Positions 62,501-64,000 of a DNA stretch of 64,000 nt are shown piece after piece (position 1 is the first letter of the stretch; each line of letters begins with the position of its first letter). Origin of the DNA: Semisulcospira habei (lineage: Eukaryota > Mollusca > Gastropoda > Semisulcospiridae); contig BTPG01000006.1 in the NCBI GenBank assembly GCA_036245525.1, forward strand, positions 93,368,650 through 93,432,649, given 5' to 3'. Below the pieces are notes generated by a model. That model saw only the letters and a program-made list of their open reading frames with translations. It did not search any database and had not been told where the DNA came from. A program made the position numbers and the translations under genes.

Positions 62501-64000
62501 GGGGATGGGGGTGGTGGTGGTGGTGGTGGGGGGGGGGCTCGTGAGGATCTATGCCTCTTGCTAGCACCACTTTGAATCCATGTTCCTAAGATAGCTGGGG
62601 GATGGGGGTGGGGGTGGTGGTGGTGGTGGGGGGGGGCTCGTGAGGATCTATGCCTCTTGCTAGCACCACTTTGAATCCATGTTCCTAAGATAGCTGGGGG
62701 ATGGGGGTGGGGGTGGTGGTGGTGGTGGGTGGGGGGCTCGTGAGGATCTATGCCTCTTGCTAGCACCACTTTGAATCCATGTTCCTAAGATAGCTGGGGG
62801 ATGGGGGTGGTGGTGGTGGTGGTGGGGGGGGGGGGCTCGTGAGGATCTATGCCTCTTGCTAGCACCACTTTGAATCCATGTTCCTAAGATAGCTGGGGGA
62901 TGGGGGTGGTGGTGGTGGTGGTGGGGGGGGGGGGCTCGTGAGGATCTATGCCTCTTGCTAGCACCACTTTGAATCCATGTTCCTAAGATAGCTGGGGGAT
63001 GGGGGTGGGGGTGGGGTGGTGGTGGTGGGGGGGGGGCTCGTGAGGATCTATGCCTCTTGCTAGCACCACTTTGAATCCATGTTCCTAAGATAGCTGGGGG
63101 ATGGGGGTGGTGGTGGTGGTGGTGGGGGGGGGGCTCGTGAGGATCTATGCCTCTTGCTAGCACCACTTTGAATCCATGTTCCTAAGATAGCTGGGGGATG
63201 GGGGTGGTGGTGGTGGTGGGGGGGGGGGGCTCGTGAGGATCTATGCCTCTTGCTAGCACCACTTTGAATCCATGTTCCTAAGATAGCTGGGGGATGGGGG
63301 TGGGGGTGGGGGTGGTGGTGGGGGGGGGCTCGTGAGGATCTATGCCTCTTGCTAGCACCACTTTGAATCCATGTTCCTAAGATAGCTGGGGGATGGGGGT
63401 GGTGGTGGTGGTGGTGGTGGGGGGGGCTCGTGAGGATCTATGCCTCTTGCTAGCACCACTTTGAATCCATGTTCCTAAGATAGCTGGGGGATGGGGGTGG
63501 TGGTGGTGGTGGTGGTGGGGGGGGGGGCTCGTGAGGATCTATGCCTCTTGCTAGCACCACTTTGAATCCATGTTCCTAAGATAGCTGGGGGATGGGGGTG
63601 GTGGTGGTGGTGGTGGTGGTGGGGGGGGGCTCGTGAGGATCTATGCCTCTTGCTAGCACCACTTTGAATCCATGTTCCTAAGATAGCTGGGGGATGGGGG
63701 TGGTGGTGGTGGTGGGGGGGGGGGGGGGCTCGTGAGGATCTATGCCTCTTGCTAGCACCACTTTGAATCCATGTTCCTAGATAGCTGGGGGATGGGGGTG
63801 GTGGTGGTGGGGGGGGGGGGCTCGTGAGGATCTATGCCTCTTGCTAGCACCACTTTGAATCCATGTTCCTAAGATAGCTGGGGGATGGGGGTGGTGGTGG
63901 TGGTGGTGGTGGGGGGGGGGCTCGTGAGGATCTATGCCTCTTGCTAGCACCACTTTGAATCCATGTTCCTAAGATAGCTGGGGGATGGGGGTGGTGGGTG
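59520..64000. repeat. roughly 97-bp G-rich satellite seeded by half of hairpin A
   Basis: About 45 head-to-tail units to the window end. Each unit is GGCTCGTGAGGATCTATG + CCTCTTGC (right arm of hairpin A), then TAGCACCACTTTGAATCC + ATGTTCCTAAGATAGCTG (family A right flank), then GGGGGATGGGGG, (TGG)n and a G run. Units are nearly identical apart from TGG and G tract lengths; one lacks an A (about 63779). Frames encoding His or Pro runs on the minus strand are artefacts of the repeat. Confidence 0.97.

Noticed and set aside
59692..63166. Minus-strand frames rich in His and Pro
   Set aside because: They are satellite translations (CCA and C runs), starting in every unit at the same ATG.
59520..64000. 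CRISPR-like array (regular repeats with variable spacers)
   Set aside because: The variable part is only a TGG/G length tract, there are no unique spacers and no cas genes, and the context is eukaryotic.

Overview
The window is eukaryotic, repeat-dominated, intergenic-type DNA. No host exon, rRNA or tRNA gene could be supported. The content suggests a metazoan, most likely a marine mollusc and perhaps a gastropod: long AC, CT and AAT microsatellites, several non-LTR retrotransposon lineages, SINE-like elements with a GACGTTAAAC-type 3' end, and very many short palindromic elements. The organism call is inference; no species-diagnostic gene is present.

The main feature is an unusual density of short foldback (hairpin) elements. 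Nearly every kb carries one, and they fall into about ten families, lettered here A to J plus O. Families C, D, E, H and the full-length copies of A end in TTAA followed by CCC or CTC-type inverted termini, as expected for non-autonomous TTAA-target DNA transposons (piggyBac-like by TSD and terminal bases). Family A is the commonest: a near-perfect 65-bp hairpin with arms GCAAGAGGCATAGATCC... and ...GGATCTATGCCTCTTGC, found in about 35 full, half or degraded copies. In many copies of A, C, G and H the two arms differ from the consensus at matching positions, so pairing is preserved (compensatory change).

Region by region. 0-4 kb: families H, F, E and G, with palindromes nested in palindromes. 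5-10 kb: an A copy disrupted by a 5-bp-TSD DNA element, the inverted repeat pair R1/R2, and a 42-bp minisatellite. 11.6-14.1 kb: a solo-LTR-like element carrying two LINE insertions. 15.8-16.6 kb: a clean 5'-truncated LINE copy. 17.3-18.1 kb: a second LTR-like copy with a 53-bp LINE tail in it. 18-27 kb: A, B, C, E and O foldbacks and a SINE. 28-31.3 kb: two more LINE fragments, one plus and one minus. 31.3-33.9 kb: DNA-transposon remnants. 36-39 kb: LINE C-terminal fragments and a third LTR-like copy. 40-54 kb: dense nested foldbacks, SINEs, and a PIF/Harbinger-like element. 55.8-58.2 kb: an AT-rich minisatellite interrupted by two foldbacks. 59.5-64 kb: a roughly 97-bp G-rich satellite running off the window end, whose unit contains the right half of hairpin A.

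Layering by nested target-site duplications gives a relative history: LTR-like elements are older than the LINEs inserted in them; an A copy was cut by the hAT-like element; a D foldback was cut by a tRNA-derived SINE. At least two tandem arrays appear to have been seeded from one arm of a foldback element. All coding sequence seen belongs to broken reverse transcriptases or transposon relics.
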